Shown one piece after another: positions 37,247-47,526 of a DNA stretch of 64,000 bases (the stretch's first letter is position 1; each line of letters begins with the position of its first letter). Source of the DNA: UKL13-2 sp038206765. GTDB taxonomy: Bacteria; Pseudomonadota; Gammaproteobacteria; Burkholderiales; Usitatibacteraceae. Under the pieces are notes generated by a model. The model searched no databases. It was given only the letters and a program-made list of their open reading frames with translations, and had not been told where the DNA came from. The stretch is from positions 67,686-131,685 of the forward strand of contig JBBRAM010000010.1 in assembly GCA_038206765.1 (NCBI GenBank), read 5' to 3'. The translations under genes were made by a program, and so were the position numbers.

Positions 37247-38143
37247 TCAATTGGCAATCTTGTTCGGCCGATCAACGCCAATCTTTCGATTCGATAACGC
37301 GGGCAAACTCTTGCGCGCTGTTTGTTGAAACTGTGGATTGATCCCCGCCACCACCACACCAGAGCCGCGCGGCAGGCGGTCCTCTATCACGCCCCACGGG
37401 TCAACAATCATGGTGTCACCGTGCGTTTCGCGGCCATTCACATGGTAGCCGCCTTGGGCCGGCGCGATCACGTAAGCGAGGTTTTCGATGGCGCGCGCGC
37501 GCACCAGCGTTTCCCAGTGCGCTTTGCCGGTTGTTGCGGTAAACGCGGACGGTACGACGATAATATTCACGTCGCCCATCGCGCGATAAAGCTCGGGAAA
37601 GCGCAGGTCATAGCAAATGGAGAGCCCGATCCGACCATATGGCGAATCGAATGTAACGACCTTATCGCCAGGCTCTATAGTGCGTTCCTCCGAGAAATTC
37701 TCGGAGCCCATGGTGAAATTAAACAAGTGGATTTTGTCGTAACGAGCAACCTGCTTGCCGGTTTTATCGTACACAAAACAGGTGTTGCGCACTTTATTTG
37801 GCAAGCTCGACTCGACCGGGATCGAGCCACCGATCAGCCAGACATTGTGTTTGGCTGCCATGGATGACATCCACGTTTGAATCGGCCCATCACCATCACG
37901 CTCACGAATTAAAACCTTGTCAGTTTCTTTCATGCCCATGATCGCAAAATATTCTGGTAGGGCAATGATGCGTGCGCCGGTTGAAGCTGCGAGCGCGATT
38001 AAACGTGTTGCTTCTTCCAAATTCGCCTGCACATTGGGTCCGCTCGCCATCTGGATCGCCGCAATGCGAAAGAAAGTTTGGGTTGATTGTTGCGCCCGCA
38101 ACAATGCATCGGGAAGTGGCGATGAGTTTTTGGTCAGAATCAA
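37247..38143 (-). CDS. Carbon-nitrogen hydrolase (nitrilase superfamily, Nit-like)
   Basis: A nitrilase-superfamily amidase close to the Nit1/deaminated-glutathione amidase group. The Glu-Lys-Cys triad is visible in ALPEYFAIMG, YDKIHLFNFTMG and GLSICYDLRFPELYR. The 298-residue frame has no ATG before the conserved FRIAAIQMASG segment. TTG at 38143 is the only start that keeps the whole frame, and later TTGs near residue 14 are alternatives, so the exact N-terminus is unsure. It begins seven bases after the yhdP stop, suggesting translational coupling. Confidence 0.92.
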   Translation of the reverse strand: MILTKNSSPLPDALLRAQQSTQTFFRIAAIQMASGPNVQANLEEATRLIALAASTGARIIALPEYFAIMGMKETDKVLIRERDGDGPIQTWMSSMAAKHNVWLIGGSIPVESSLPNKVRNTCFVYDKTGKQVARYDKIHLFNFTMGSENFSEERTIEPGDKVVTFDSPYGRIGLSICYDLRFPELYRAMGDVNIIVVPSAFTATTGKAHWETLVRARAIENLAYVIAPAQGGYHVNGRETHGDTMIVDPWGVIEDRLPRGSGVVVAGINPQFQQTARKSLPALSNRKIGVDRPNKIAN

Positions 38144-38150
38144 GAGATGT

Positions 38151-41100
38151 TCAGCCTGTCTTACTCAGTGTTGTCGGCGCAGGTGGCGGTGCGGGTGGTG
38201 CTGAAGTGGGTAATGAGGTTGACGCTGGTTTTGTGTCAGGAGTGGCGGAAGGAGGCGGGAGAACCGACGGGGCTGCGGGGGATGGGGGTGCTAAAGTCGC
38301 TGCAGCTGCTGAAGGTGCAATTGCCGAAGATGTTTTTCCAATAACCCCGTTGCGATCCATTTTATCCACTTGAGGATTATCCCATGTTCCCGAAATTGCG
38401 TATCGGTATGAAAAAATCTTCTCGGCCGGGTTCTGCAATACCTTCTGCCCCAAATAAACTGCCAAGCCCACAATCGGATTTAGCGTCGCCAACCCTGCAC
38501 CCACGGCAATGCTCTCGTCGAGCCTTGGCAATACCGTCACCGTCATGTTGACGCGTTCGGTTGGTAGTGAAACATCGCCTGCCATTTTGATTTCTGCGGC
38601 GGGGCCGATCACCTCAAAATTATCCGTCACCATAATGCCGTCTTTAACCTTCAAATCACCATCAATCGTGTTAAACGCAAAACCCTGCGAAAAAATATCG
38701 CGGAAATCAAGCGTGATCCGACGCGGTAGCGACTGCAGCGAGATCAGCCCCAGCAACTTACCGGCACCTGGCTCTATTTTAGCAAACTGTCCGTTACGGG
38801 CGGACACCTTGAAGTCGCCCGACAAATTTGATAATTGCATCTGATAAACGTGCCCCGGCCAAGCCAGTTTCCCCTCCAGTTGGCCTTTGCCACCGCGTAG
38901 CTGATCGCCGAAGCCAAACTGGGCAAACAAGGCATTGAGGTTTGATGAATCGAGTTTGATATTCATCGTCGTTTTAGAGCGTGAATTGATGCCGTTGATC
39001 AGCTTGTTGGGAACTTCCGAATTGCCACCATCGCGGAGCCACATGCCGTCCATATCGAGTTTCACGTGGCCATTCGAGATGGTTAGCTGATCGATTTTCC
39101 AATTCGGGCCAAGCGGCGCGGCACGAAGTTCCAGCTTCCCCATCCAACGGTCTTTGAGCGTGAATTGTTCAGCAACGATGTCGAGCGCGGGGAAATCGGC
39201 CTCTCGCGGCGCATTAGGTGTACTGGGTTGGTTGATGACCGGCGCAGAAACAGTTGCCTCATCGACGAGCACAAAATTTTTCAAACGCGCCCGCACGGAA
39301 CCCTGATCGTTGTACGCACCGGGGCGCCATGTGAAATCGCCCAAGGCCTCTTTGCTGTCGACCACAAAACGCCAATCTTCGCCGCCGTGCCGCCCCTTAA
39401 GCGTCATTGGCCCAAACTGACGGCCATAAGCCAATAAGCCGCCAAGTTTTAAATCGAATCCAGTGATGGATTCGTCTTTGGAATCCTTTCTTGATTCTGG
39501 TCTTTGTTCCGGCTTCGCTTCTGTTTTCAGGTCAGGTTTAACGTCGGTTTTTACCTCTGTCGCAGGATTGGTAGCCACTGATCTGGCCACGGCAATCGCG
39601 ATATTGGCATTATAGAAACCCTGAAACGCAGCCCGCCAAGCATCCAAATCGAGTTGCTTCAGCCGCCCTGCAAACCAAACACCTTCGGGAATAGGCACAT
39701 CGGCCACCGCCTCGCCAATGGTGGCGACACCACCAAGCAAGGAAACAGGCGCACCGGCAACATTGTAACGACGCTGAAAGCTAGCATTCACGCGGGTTTC
39801 AGGGTCATCAGCCACCGTTGCAGGCGCTGGAATGGCCATTGCTGCGGATGCTGTACTAATGCTGGCGGCACCGGCGCTGGCAAGCGCATTACCTGCCAAC
39901 AACACCCGAATGCGTTCCGTTGGCTGCGCGGCATTTACAAACTGCACACGCAATGGACGAACTTCTGCGGCCCGTTTCGTCAGCGGGTACGGCAAGCCGG
40001 ACGACACACCAACCAAACTGGAATAAATCGACACCTCGGCACCAGTAGAATTGGCAAAAATTTTACCCTGAAAATCAGTTGTGCCCGACACCTGCTTGGG
40101 TAAGCGGAATGGCAGCACATCGGATAATTGCGCTAACTCGGCACGTGCAGAAAACTCTGTTGTTACGCCCGCCTCGCCACCGCCAGTGACCGAAATCATT
40201 ACCGGATTCCCGTAAGCCATACCTTGAAGCAAACTGCTGCCACTGTTAGCAATGCCCGCACCACCTACAATGGAGTTGGTTTGCACGCTCCGCTCCGTAA
40301 ACGCAATCGTGCCCGATAAATTGCTGATCGTTGCGCCAATGCTTGGCTTGGCGGTCGCCCGTAGCAGCGTGTATTTGCCGTTCACTTTAACGCCGTCTTT
40401 GACAGCCACCAATGGAATTGTCAGGCCCAAATCCAATTTACCCAGCCCTTCAACTTCAACTACTTTGGTAAAGCCGCCCACCGATGTTGCCAGCGGGCTT
40501 TCGCGGAGAAATTTTGCTACCTCTTCTGCACGCGCATCGGATGCCAGATTTAGCCGAATCGCGCCGGCGCGGTCGTTGAGATCAGCAATATCAACAGTCG
40601 CACGTTTGATGTTTGTGTTGAGAATTTTTGCTGAATCAATGACGAGGCCAAACTTGGTATTGTCAAAACGCATTTCGCCGTTCACGCCAACTGCGGCGGG
40701 CCAATCATCGTTGTAGCGGAAATCAACATTTTTCAGCTGCGCCTGCGCAAAAAAACTTCCGCCTCTGCCGTTGCGAAACGGAAATTCAAACACCTCGCCT
40801 TTTAGCTGAAAGGTAGCGGCGCTCATTTCACCGGTCACGCTGTCCTTGAGCGCATGCTCCAGATAGGCGCGCGTTTGCGCAATCCCATTCGGCAAATAAT
40901 CGCCAACCGTCAACGCTTTTACCCGCGAAAATTTCCCTTTGATGTCGAGCGAACCTGGGCCTTTTTCTTCTGCCCCACGTACGCCAGCCGCACGGAAGCG
41001 CGAATACAAACCGGAAAATTCACCCGCTAAATCAGCATTGGCGAAATTAACATGAGCGAGGTCGATCTCGATTGCATCGGGCGTGACACGCCATTTGCCG

Positions 41101-42725
41101 TCGCTATCAAAGGTGTCAAATTTAAGCGGGGCACGAAACACAAACGGATCATCAATCGCCAGCATCTGCGAGGTAATATTAAATTGTCCACCTTTGTCGT
41201 CGCCCTCGATCGTTCCGGAAAAGTTGCTGACACCGGGGTTTTTACCATCCGCGTTAAGGCCCAACTTATTAAGTGAACCTTTGATGCGATAAGCAGAAGG
41301 TTTTTCAATATATCCATTCCACGCAATGCTGGTGCTTTTGAGTTCGCCTCGCGGTTGGTACTTCGCAACAAAATTGCGTAATTCCTTACCGACCGGAAAA
41401 TACTCCATCAACGCAAACATCACTTTCAGGTCGATGTTATCGCCGGTCAATTCGCCTTTAGCTTTGCTGGCTTCCCGTTGATTTTGTAAAGTCAATGAAA
41501 AATCAGCCGGTGGCAACACAACGCCTTCACGTGTGCGAATTTCCAGCGATTTACCGCCACCGGTGAAGCCACCCTCTTGCGCTTTGTATTCAATTCGACC
41601 GGCTAACTTGGCGATGTTAAGCGGTGCCAAATCGGCATCAAACTGCGCGCGCGCATTGGTCAGATACACATCGGCGGTGATGGCGCGAAAGGGATTGAAT
41701 GCGCCGAGAGCTGGCGTCGCTTCGGTCGTTGCCAACGGCACCGCTGACGGGGTTGGCGCAGCCGCCGCTAGCGCTGGGTATGGCGCAGCCGTGTTGTCGA
41801 TCTCAATCCAAGCCCGCAAATTGCCCGAGCCCGCCTGCAACGCTTCCGGCACGCTCGCATGCTGGCGAAGCTCGGTAAGACTGGCATCGGTTGCCGCAGC
41901 ATAGATCGTGCCTTTTACGTTCCAGCGGCCATCAACCAAATCTAGCTCAAGATCGCCGCTGCCTTCAATTTTTCGCGCTAATGCGGCAGGCGGATTCGCA
42001 ACAAATCCGATTTGGTGTTTGCCATTATTTTTTTTAATACTTAACCCTACATCGGTAAAACGCAATATTGAGCCCGGCGTCAGTGCATCCTCCCACGTCA
42101 GGCTAGCGTGGGTAATCGAAAGTCCCGGCTGCTCAACGAGGAACGACAATAGCTGTCCGTCGTCCTCGGCAGTAGCCGGTTGATTCAAGGCGCGCCCTGC
42201 AAAATAAACAATGCCGTCGTTCTGGCGACTAAGCGACAATTCGGGGCCATCTAGCATTACATTGTCAAAACGAATTTGGCCAATCAACAGCGCCCACCAC
42301 GAAAGCCCCGCCGTTAACCTCGGTAGCTTTAACGCCGCAGTCCCCGCCGGGAGCAGCGAGGACGTGCTGCTAGCTGGTTCAAGAAACGCAACATCTTCCA
42401 TCTCAACGTAGGGCCTCAAGCCCGCCCACCCGCCGCGAATCGCACCGGCGGATACATCCATACCCGACAGAGTAGCAACGCGGCTGATAATATCCGCCTG
42501 ATAGTGTTGAATATTTGGCAGGATGGCAAAGCGGACCGTCGATACAATGACCGAGCATAAAATTGCTAAAACCACGAACAGCCAAAACAAGCTTCGTGTG
42601 CAAAAACGACCGATGCGGAACCTTAATGTGCCTGCTTTGATAATGACCCAACTCCGAAATGAGGAAAATGTAAAACGAATGTGCGTTAAACGCGGCTGTG
42701 GGTTATGGATGGTGTTGCCGAACAT
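38151..42725 (-). CDS. yhdP: YhdP-like AsmA-family inter-membrane lipid transport protein
   Basis: A 1524-residue protein matching the YhdP (TIGR02099/DUF3971) family, very large AsmA-like proteins anchored in the inner membrane that span the periplasm and help move phospholipids to the outer membrane. One N-terminal helix (RSLFWLFVVLAILCSVIVST, about residues 44-63) is followed by a long beta-rich body. The C-terminal AsmA-like segment includes LKVKDGIMVTDNFEVIGPAAEIKMAGDV and LATLNPIVGLAVYLGQKVLQNP. After about residue 1455 comes a 65-residue Ala/Pro/Ser/Thr-rich tail. About 40 residues precede the membrane helix, more than usual, so the start could be internal. It is divergent from glnE. 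Confidence 0.9.
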   Translation of the reverse strand: MFGNTIHNPQPRLTHIRFTFSSFRSWVIIKAGTLRFRIGRFCTRSLFWLFVVLAILCSVIVSTVRFAILPNIQHYQADIISRVATLSGMDVSAGAIRGGWAGLRPYVEMEDVAFLEPASSTSSLLPAGTAALKLPRLTAGLSWWALLIGQIRFDNVMLDGPELSLSRQNDGIVYFAGRALNQPATAEDDGQLLSFLVEQPGLSITHASLTWEDALTPGSILRFTDVGLSIKKNNGKHQIGFVANPPAALARKIEGSGDLELDLVDGRWNVKGTIYAAATDASLTELRQHASVPEALQAGSGNLRAWIEIDNTAAPYPALAAAAPTPSAVPLATTEATPALGAFNPFRAITADVYLTNARAQFDADLAPLNIAKLAGRIEYKAQEGGFTGGGKSLEIRTREGVVLPPADFSLTLQNQREASKAKGELTGDNIDLKVMFALMEYFPVGKELRNFVAKYQPRGELKSTSIAWNGYIEKPSAYRIKGSLNKLGLNADGKNPGVSNFSGTIEGDDKGGQFNITSQMLAIDDPFVFRAPLKFDTFDSDGKWRVTPDAIEIDLAHVNFANADLAGEFSGLYSRFRAAGVRGAEEKGPGSLDIKGKFSRVKALTVGDYLPNGIAQTRAYLEHALKDSVTGEMSAATFQLKGEVFEFPFRNGRGGSFFAQAQLKNVDFRYNDDWPAAVGVNGEMRFDNTKFGLVIDSAKILNTNIKRATVDIADLNDRAGAIRLNLASDARAEEVAKFLRESPLATSVGGFTKVVEVEGLGKLDLGLTIPLVAVKDGVKVNGKYTLLRATAKPSIGATISNLSGTIAFTERSVQTNSIVGGAGIANSGSSLLQGMAYGNPVMISVTGGGEAGVTTEFSARAELAQLSDVLPFRLPKQVSGTTDFQGKIFANSTGAEVSIYSSLVGVSSGLPYPLTKRAAEVRPLRVQFVNAAQPTERIRVLLAGNALASAGAASISTASAAMAIPAPATVADDPETRVNASFQRRYNVAGAPVSLLGGVATIGEAVADVPIPEGVWFAGRLKQLDLDAWRAAFQGFYNANIAIAVARSVATNPATEVKTDVKPDLKTEAKPEQRPESRKDSKDESITGFDLKLGGLLAYGRQFGPMTLKGRHGGEDWRFVVDSKEALGDFTWRPGAYNDQGSVRARLKNFVLVDEATVSAPVINQPSTPNAPREADFPALDIVAEQFTLKDRWMGKLELRAAPLGPNWKIDQLTISNGHVKLDMDGMWLRDGGNSEVPNKLINGINSRSKTTMNIKLDSSNLNALFAQFGFGDQLRGGKGQLEGKLAWPGHVYQMQLSNLSGDFKVSARNGQFAKIEPGAGKLLGLISLQSLPRRITLDFRDIFSQGFAFNTIDGDLKVKDGIMVTDNFEVIGPAAEIKMAGDVSLPTERVNMTVTVLPRLDESIAVGAGLATLNPIVGLAVYLGQKVLQNPAEKIFSYRYAISGTWDNPQVDKMDRNGVIGKTSSAIAPSAAAATLAPPSPAAPSVLPPPSATPDTKPASTSLPTSAPPAPPPAPTTLSKTG

Positions 42726-42853
42726 TCATTCTTAATGGCGCATGCTAACGGCTAACTATCCAAGCCATGCTATTTTAACGGGCGAAAGTCCCTATTGGGA
42801 GACAACGCCATTTTATTTACGCTCGACCCCATCAATACTTCTGAAATTGCTGA

Positions 42854-45667
42854 ATGAACATCGTGAACATCGCAGGCCACATTCGCCCTAACCTCCTCTT
42901 CGACCAGCAAGTCAGCCGAATGTTTCATGCATCGCGTTATGCCGAACAACTATGCATTGCACAGCCCGCATTGCTCGATGATTTGCGGAATCATTTTCAT
43001 GAAATGTTATCGACGTTATCGCTAAGGTCTATGCTGGGCGCGGCTCTTGGAGATACAGTTGGGGCTGATGAATCCACCTTTCATGCGGCGCTGCGGCACC
43101 TGCGCCGCCAAACGATGCTGCGGATTATCTTCCGTGATCTCAATGGTCTTGCCGATTTTGCCGAAGTTGCAGCCACAATTTCAGCTCTCGCTGACGTCAC
43201 CGTTAATGCTGCCGTGCAGTTCCACGCTCGCATCGTGGCGGTAAAGTTCGGCATGCCCGAGGCGGCGCTCAGTGGTGACGACGCTCAGATGGTCGTCGTT
43301 GGCATGGGAAAGCTGGGTGCAAATGAGTTGAATGTCTCTTCAGATATTGATTTGATTTTCGTCTACGACCACGATGGCGGGGTCACCTCCTCGCCCCAAG
43401 AGCGATCATGGCATGAGTTTCATGCCGAAACCGGCAAACGCGTCATTCGCGCCTTGGATCAAATCGATGAAAATGGTTTTGTCTTTCGCGTTGATATGCG
43501 CTTGCGGCCATTTGGCGCGAGTGGTCCGCTAGTCGCCAGCCTGGTAACACTGGAGCAATATTTTCAAACTCAAGGCAGACCATGGGAACGTTACGCATGG
43601 CTCAAGGCACGGGCAATTAGTGGCGCTGCCACGACCAGGTGCGCATTAGAAAAAATCATCACGCCGTTCGTTTATCGGCGATATAACGACTACAGTGCGA
43701 TTGATGAAATGCGTGATTTGCACGGTCAGATTCGCGCCGAGGCCACTAAGAAGAACCGTCTGAATGACATCAAGGTGGGGCGAGGCGGCATTCGGGAGGT
43801 TGAATTTATCGCGCAGCTTTTCCAGCTGGTGCGTGGCGGGCGCGATCCCGCGCTGCAGGTCGCCTCTACGCGAGAAGCTTTAAAGTTGATCGGTGAACGC
43901 GGACTCATCCGCCCCGATAAAATCGCCCGCTTACAAATCGCCTACCTTTTTTTGCGCAATCTCGAGCATCGACTGCAGTATCTTGACGATGCACAAACCC
44001 AAGCATTGCCTATCAATGCCATGGATCAGGATCGGATTGCCTCCTCGCTAAACTTTGCAAATTGGGCTGCCTTTGAGGCAGCGCTAAATCTGGAGCGTGA
44101 TTTCGTAAATGCCGAGTTTGAATCACTTTTTGCTGCCGTTAATAGTGCAAAAACACCAACCATCAACAACAGTAGCGTGCACCTCGCCTCATCGGCAATT
44201 GGCTTGGAAGCCAGTATCCATGCGGTGTTTCAGGGCTCCGCTTCGGAAACTCCAATTGACTCAGCCATCGCAAATATGATGATAGCGCGCGTCAAAACTT
44301 GGCAAAAATCATCCCGAACACAAACACTTTCACCCAAGATTATTGCCCGCATGGAAGCGCTGATCCCGGCGGCACTAAAAGCATCTCTTGCTTTTAACAA
44401 ACCGGATGAAACTTTCTTTTGTCTCCTCGATTTGCTTGATGCCATCGATAAACGAGAGACCTATCTGGCGCTGCTCATGGAATACCCGGCGGTGCTGCCC
44501 CGGGTCGCTCGTATTGCGGCCAGCAGCGCTTGGGCGGCAGATTTTTTGAAGCGCCATCCGATCCTGCTCGATGAATTGATCACCGTTGAAACCGGCGCGC
44601 TTGGACTCAACTGGCCTGCTGAACGCGCCAAGCTGAGAGCAGCCTGCGACCAAGTTGATGGCGATGTAGAAAAACTGTATGACCTGTTACGGCACACCAA
44701 ACAAAGCATCACCATTAAATTAAACATTGCCGATATCGAAGGCAGAATTGGTGTGATGGCGCTATCTGACGCGCTTTCAGCGTTGGCGGATATGCTGTTG
44801 GATACCACGCTGGTGTTGGTGCAGCGCACCCTAACCAAAACCGACGAGGGCTGGAAGGCCCCCCCCGGCTTTGCAATCATTGGCTATGGCAAATTAGGCA
44901 GCAAAGAATTGGGCTACGCGTCCGATCTCGATCTGGTATTTGTGTTTGATGAAACAATTGGTCGCGAGCGCTGTACCGGTGGCGAACAGTATTCCAAACT
45001 CGCGCAACGCTTGCGAAGCTGGCTGAATACAGCAACTGTCAGCGGCGACCTGTATGAAACCGATTTGCGTTTACGCCCCGACGGTGATTCGGGCATGTTG
45101 GTGTCCGACTTGGCAGCTTTCCGAGACTATCAACTTAACCGTGCCTGGACATGGGAACATCAAGCGCTCACACGAGCCCGCTGGTGCGCAGGAGATGCTG
45201 CTCTCGCTGCACCGTTCGATGCCATTCGCCAGGAGGTCTTGAGCGCGCCGCGCAATGAACAAGCAACCCGGCAAAAATTGCGCGCTGAAATTGTTGAAAT
45301 GCGCGACAAAATGCGCGCTGAAAAAAAGGATCGCACTGATACCGACAGCCCGGCGCTCGATCTCAAGCACACCCGTGGTGGCATTGTTGATGTCGAATTT
45401 ATTGTGCAATATTTGATCCTTGCCTACAGCCATGAGCATGCCGAATTCTTGGGCAATCTTGGTAATTTCGCGCTGCTGATGCGATCAGGCGCATTGGGCA
45501 TTTTGGATGAAGATATCGCAGCCAAAGTTGCAAAAGCCTACCTGGCATATCGCGAGCGACAGCACCGTGCTCGAAACAATAATCAACTCAAAACCTGGGT
45601 GGGGCTTGATGAGTTTATCGAGGAGCGGCGCGCGGTCGTAGCGGCTTGGGCTGCGCTATTTGGCTGA
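42854..45667 (+). CDS. glnE: Bifunctional glutamine synthetase adenylyltransferase/deadenylase
   Basis: Adenylylates and de-adenylylates glutamine synthetase in response to PII and glutamine. The 937-residue protein has both nucleotidyltransferase halves. The N-terminal deadenylase has GMGKLGANELNVSSDIDLIFVYD and the C-terminal adenylyltransferase has GYGKLGSKELGYASDLDLVFVFD. The regulatory linkers RGGIREVEFIAQLFQL and RGGIVDVEFIVQYLIL are also present. The length agrees with the family. The ribosome site before the ATG is weak. It is transcribed away from yhdP with 128 bases between, so the two promoters share this gap. Confidence 0.97.
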   Translation: MNIVNIAGHIRPNLLFDQQVSRMFHASRYAEQLCIAQPALLDDLRNHFHEMLSTLSLRSMLGAALGDTVGADESTFHAALRHLRRQTMLRIIFRDLNGLADFAEVAATISALADVTVNAAVQFHARIVAVKFGMPEAALSGDDAQMVVVGMGKLGANELNVSSDIDLIFVYDHDGGVTSSPQERSWHEFHAETGKRVIRALDQIDENGFVFRVDMRLRPFGASGPLVASLVTLEQYFQTQGRPWERYAWLKARAISGAATTRCALEKIITPFVYRRYNDYSAIDEMRDLHGQIRAEATKKNRLNDIKVGRGGIREVEFIAQLFQLVRGGRDPALQVASTREALKLIGERGLIRPDKIARLQIAYLFLRNLEHRLQYLDDAQTQALPINAMDQDRIASSLNFANWAAFEAALNLERDFVNAEFESLFAAVNSAKTPTINNSSVHLASSAIGLEASIHAVFQGSASETPIDSAIANMMIARVKTWQKSSRTQTLSPKIIARMEALIPAALKASLAFNKPDETFFCLLDLLDAIDKRETYLALLMEYPAVLPRVARIAASSAWAADFLKRHPILLDELITVETGALGLNWPAERAKLRAACDQVDGDVEKLYDLLRHTKQSITIKLNIADIEGRIGVMALSDALSALADMLLDTTLVLVQRTLTKTDEGWKAPPGFAIIGYGKLGSKELGYASDLDLVFVFDETIGRERCTGGEQYSKLAQRLRSWLNTATVSGDLYETDLRLRPDGDSGMLVSDLAAFRDYQLNRAWTWEHQALTRARWCAGDAALAAPFDAIRQEVLSAPRNEQATRQKLRAEIVEMRDKMRAEKKDRTDTDSPALDLKHTRGGIVDVEFIVQYLILAYSHEHAEFLGNLGNFALLMRSGALGILDEDIAAKVAKAYLAYRERQHRARNNNQLKTWVGLDEFIEERRAVVAAWAALFG

Positions 45668-46077
45668 AAATGTGGCCTAGGCGCTCAATCAATCACAACG
45701 ATTGCAAATTTTTTCTAGTCGCGTCCTGAAAATAGACATTCGCCAAATGGCAATATAAATGCTTCCCCAGGCAAACAGTCTGCCCTGAAACATCTTTATG
45801 TCCGGCAATTCATCCAGTTCAACATGATATTTCACCGCGATCATGGTCAGCAATTTCACAACCGCATTGAACTGCGCAATCGAACAATAATAGAACGCAC
45901 GATCCGCACAGCCTCTATCGCTGGCGGTGTTGTTGACTACATCGCCTGCCGTGTTGTCGGCGATATCGGAGGCTGCGTCACGGGCTATATCCAAGCCGCT
46001 GTTTAAAGCGTCATCCGCGCGTCACTTTGCTTAGCCGGGCTGCTCGAATTTATGAAACCGTGTGCCCATTGCGGGTA
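45668..46077. other. Intergenic region with a doubtful reading frame
   Basis: A 410-base gap between glnE and the L,D-transpeptidase gene. On the minus strand a 101-codon frame (45689-45994) is open but needs a TTG start and has no ribosome site. Its N-terminal part shows an Asp/Ala/Asn repeat (DAASDIADNTAGDVVNNTASD-like, written here as a pattern), and its C-terminus is basic. A 60-codon plus-strand frame (45824-46006) overlaps it. I see no RNA gene or clear terminator. Confidence 0.35.
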
Positions 46078-47472
46078 CTATTTCCGCCACCGCGCTTCGG
46101 CTGAAATCACATCCGGCATTACGTCGGCAAGTGAAACGGCAAGCGGACGATCGTCTATTTCAACGACAACCAAATAACCCTTATCGATACCGCTTGCCGT
46201 AAATGCTTTGGCGAGCGAAAGCTGATCACTGCTCTGCAAGGAGCCATCGGATTTTGACCAATATTCCATCGCCACCAGGCAACCAGCCGACGGCGTGCCG
46301 GGGTAAAACGAGGCGCCGCGATAGTATTCAGAATTGATTGTTGTGCCGTGAATGAGCATGTCGTCACGACCGGCCAAGCCCGCCAAAAAGGCTTCTTTAA
46401 ACGGCTGATATCCGCGCCATGATGTGGGCAAAAAACTCTCATATCGTTCTTCACTCCATGTTTGAGGCGATTGAATCAAACTCGTCAGCTCGCTGTGTTC
46501 ATATTCCTCAACGGCAGCCTCAACCGGCACTTTGGAATGCAGGTACGGTGTCGGACCAATCCATTTATTAGTTGCCGTGCCCGCACCGATGATCGTGAAC
46601 AATCCTTGCGGTGTATTGCCGTTGGTGATCGTGCCGGGAAGATTGGTGAGCGCATTTGCCAAATGTGGAATGTTGAAATAGCTGCCATCTGCGTTGCGCA
46701 CGAATTGCCCAATCGGGCTACGCACCATCGCCAAGCCAAAGCGCTGCCGATCCTTACGTTGGAAGCTGTAAATCACTGGCAAGCCGCCACCGATTTTGCG
46801 AATGGGTGCAGCCAACAAATCGGCCAGCGGCGGACGCTGTGCGAGCTCTGCAGCGGAATCTGTCGTGAGTACACGTTCCAGCGCACGCAGACGCGGCTCC
46901 CGCGGTTCAATAGCCCAACCGGGAAATCGCCGAGTCAGCGTAGCTTTTAGTTCTGCTTTGGCATTTTTATCCGCTTTCAGCACCGCATATGACGCCATCG
47001 CGAACTCGCGCGGCGTGGAAAGTTTTTCGAGCAGTCGCTTAAGCGCCGGGGCACTTTCTGACGCATAGTAGGTGTAAGCGGCAGCGATCACAGTGCGTTG
47101 ATATTCGATGGATACCTGCGATGGATTGCGCTCAAACTCTGCCAACGCATTGAGCACGAGGCGCCGGCCTGCATCCTGCTCGGTGTTAAATAGCGCGATC
47201 GCGCCCAAGGCATCCGGCGCATCGGGGTTTAAGTTGTTTTCGGCATTCGATGCCGCCATGGCCGCGCGAATTTTTTCAATTGCGCTGCTGCGTTCCGCAA
47301 GCTCCCCCTCAGCGGAAGTGATGGGCGCCACAAAGTTCTCAACTTTGTATGCCGCAATTTCGGCGGGCGTATGCCGCTTCTCAGGCGCTAAGCTGGCGCA
47401 ACCGGCGAGCAAAGCAATGAGCAATATTGTTGAGACTGAATACGCTAATTTGAAATGGCTTTTTTTCATCAT
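46078..47472 (-). CDS. L,D-transpeptidase (YkuD) lipoprotein
   Basis: A 464-residue envelope lipoprotein: the signal peptide ends LLAGCAS, with the lipid-modified Cys near residue 25. The C-terminal half carries the YkuD pattern: TPQGLFTI, a conserved His in MLIHGTTIN, and the catalytic Cys in TPSAGCLVAMEYW. Such enzymes make 3-3 cross-links in peptidoglycan or attach proteins to it. The N-terminal 200 residues are alpha-helical by appearance (many Ala, Leu, Glu) and match no family I know. It is flanked upstream by the pseudouridine synthase on the same strand. Confidence 0.82.
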   Translation of the reverse strand: MMKKSHFKLAYSVSTILLIALLAGCASLAPEKRHTPAEIAAYKVENFVAPITSAEGELAERSSAIEKIRAAMAASNAENNLNPDAPDALGAIALFNTEQDAGRRLVLNALAEFERNPSQVSIEYQRTVIAAAYTYYASESAPALKRLLEKLSTPREFAMASYAVLKADKNAKAELKATLTRRFPGWAIEPREPRLRALERVLTTDSAAELAQRPPLADLLAAPIRKIGGGLPVIYSFQRKDRQRFGLAMVRSPIGQFVRNADGSYFNIPHLANALTNLPGTITNGNTPQGLFTIIGAGTATNKWIGPTPYLHSKVPVEAAVEEYEHSELTSLIQSPQTWSEERYESFLPTSWRGYQPFKEAFLAGLAGRDDMLIHGTTINSEYYRGASFYPGTPSAGCLVAMEYWSKSDGSLQSSDQLSLAKAFTASGIDKGYLVVVEIDDRPLAVSLADVMPDVISAEARWRK

Positions 47473-47526
47473 TGCTCTCAGGCTATTCGTGTCTAGCCAT
47501 CTTGGGTCGTTTACGCTGAATTTCAG

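Noticed and set aside
45824..46006. A 60-codon plus-strand frame after glnE
   Set aside because: It overlaps the minus-strand frame, lacks a ribosome site and has no recognisable domain.
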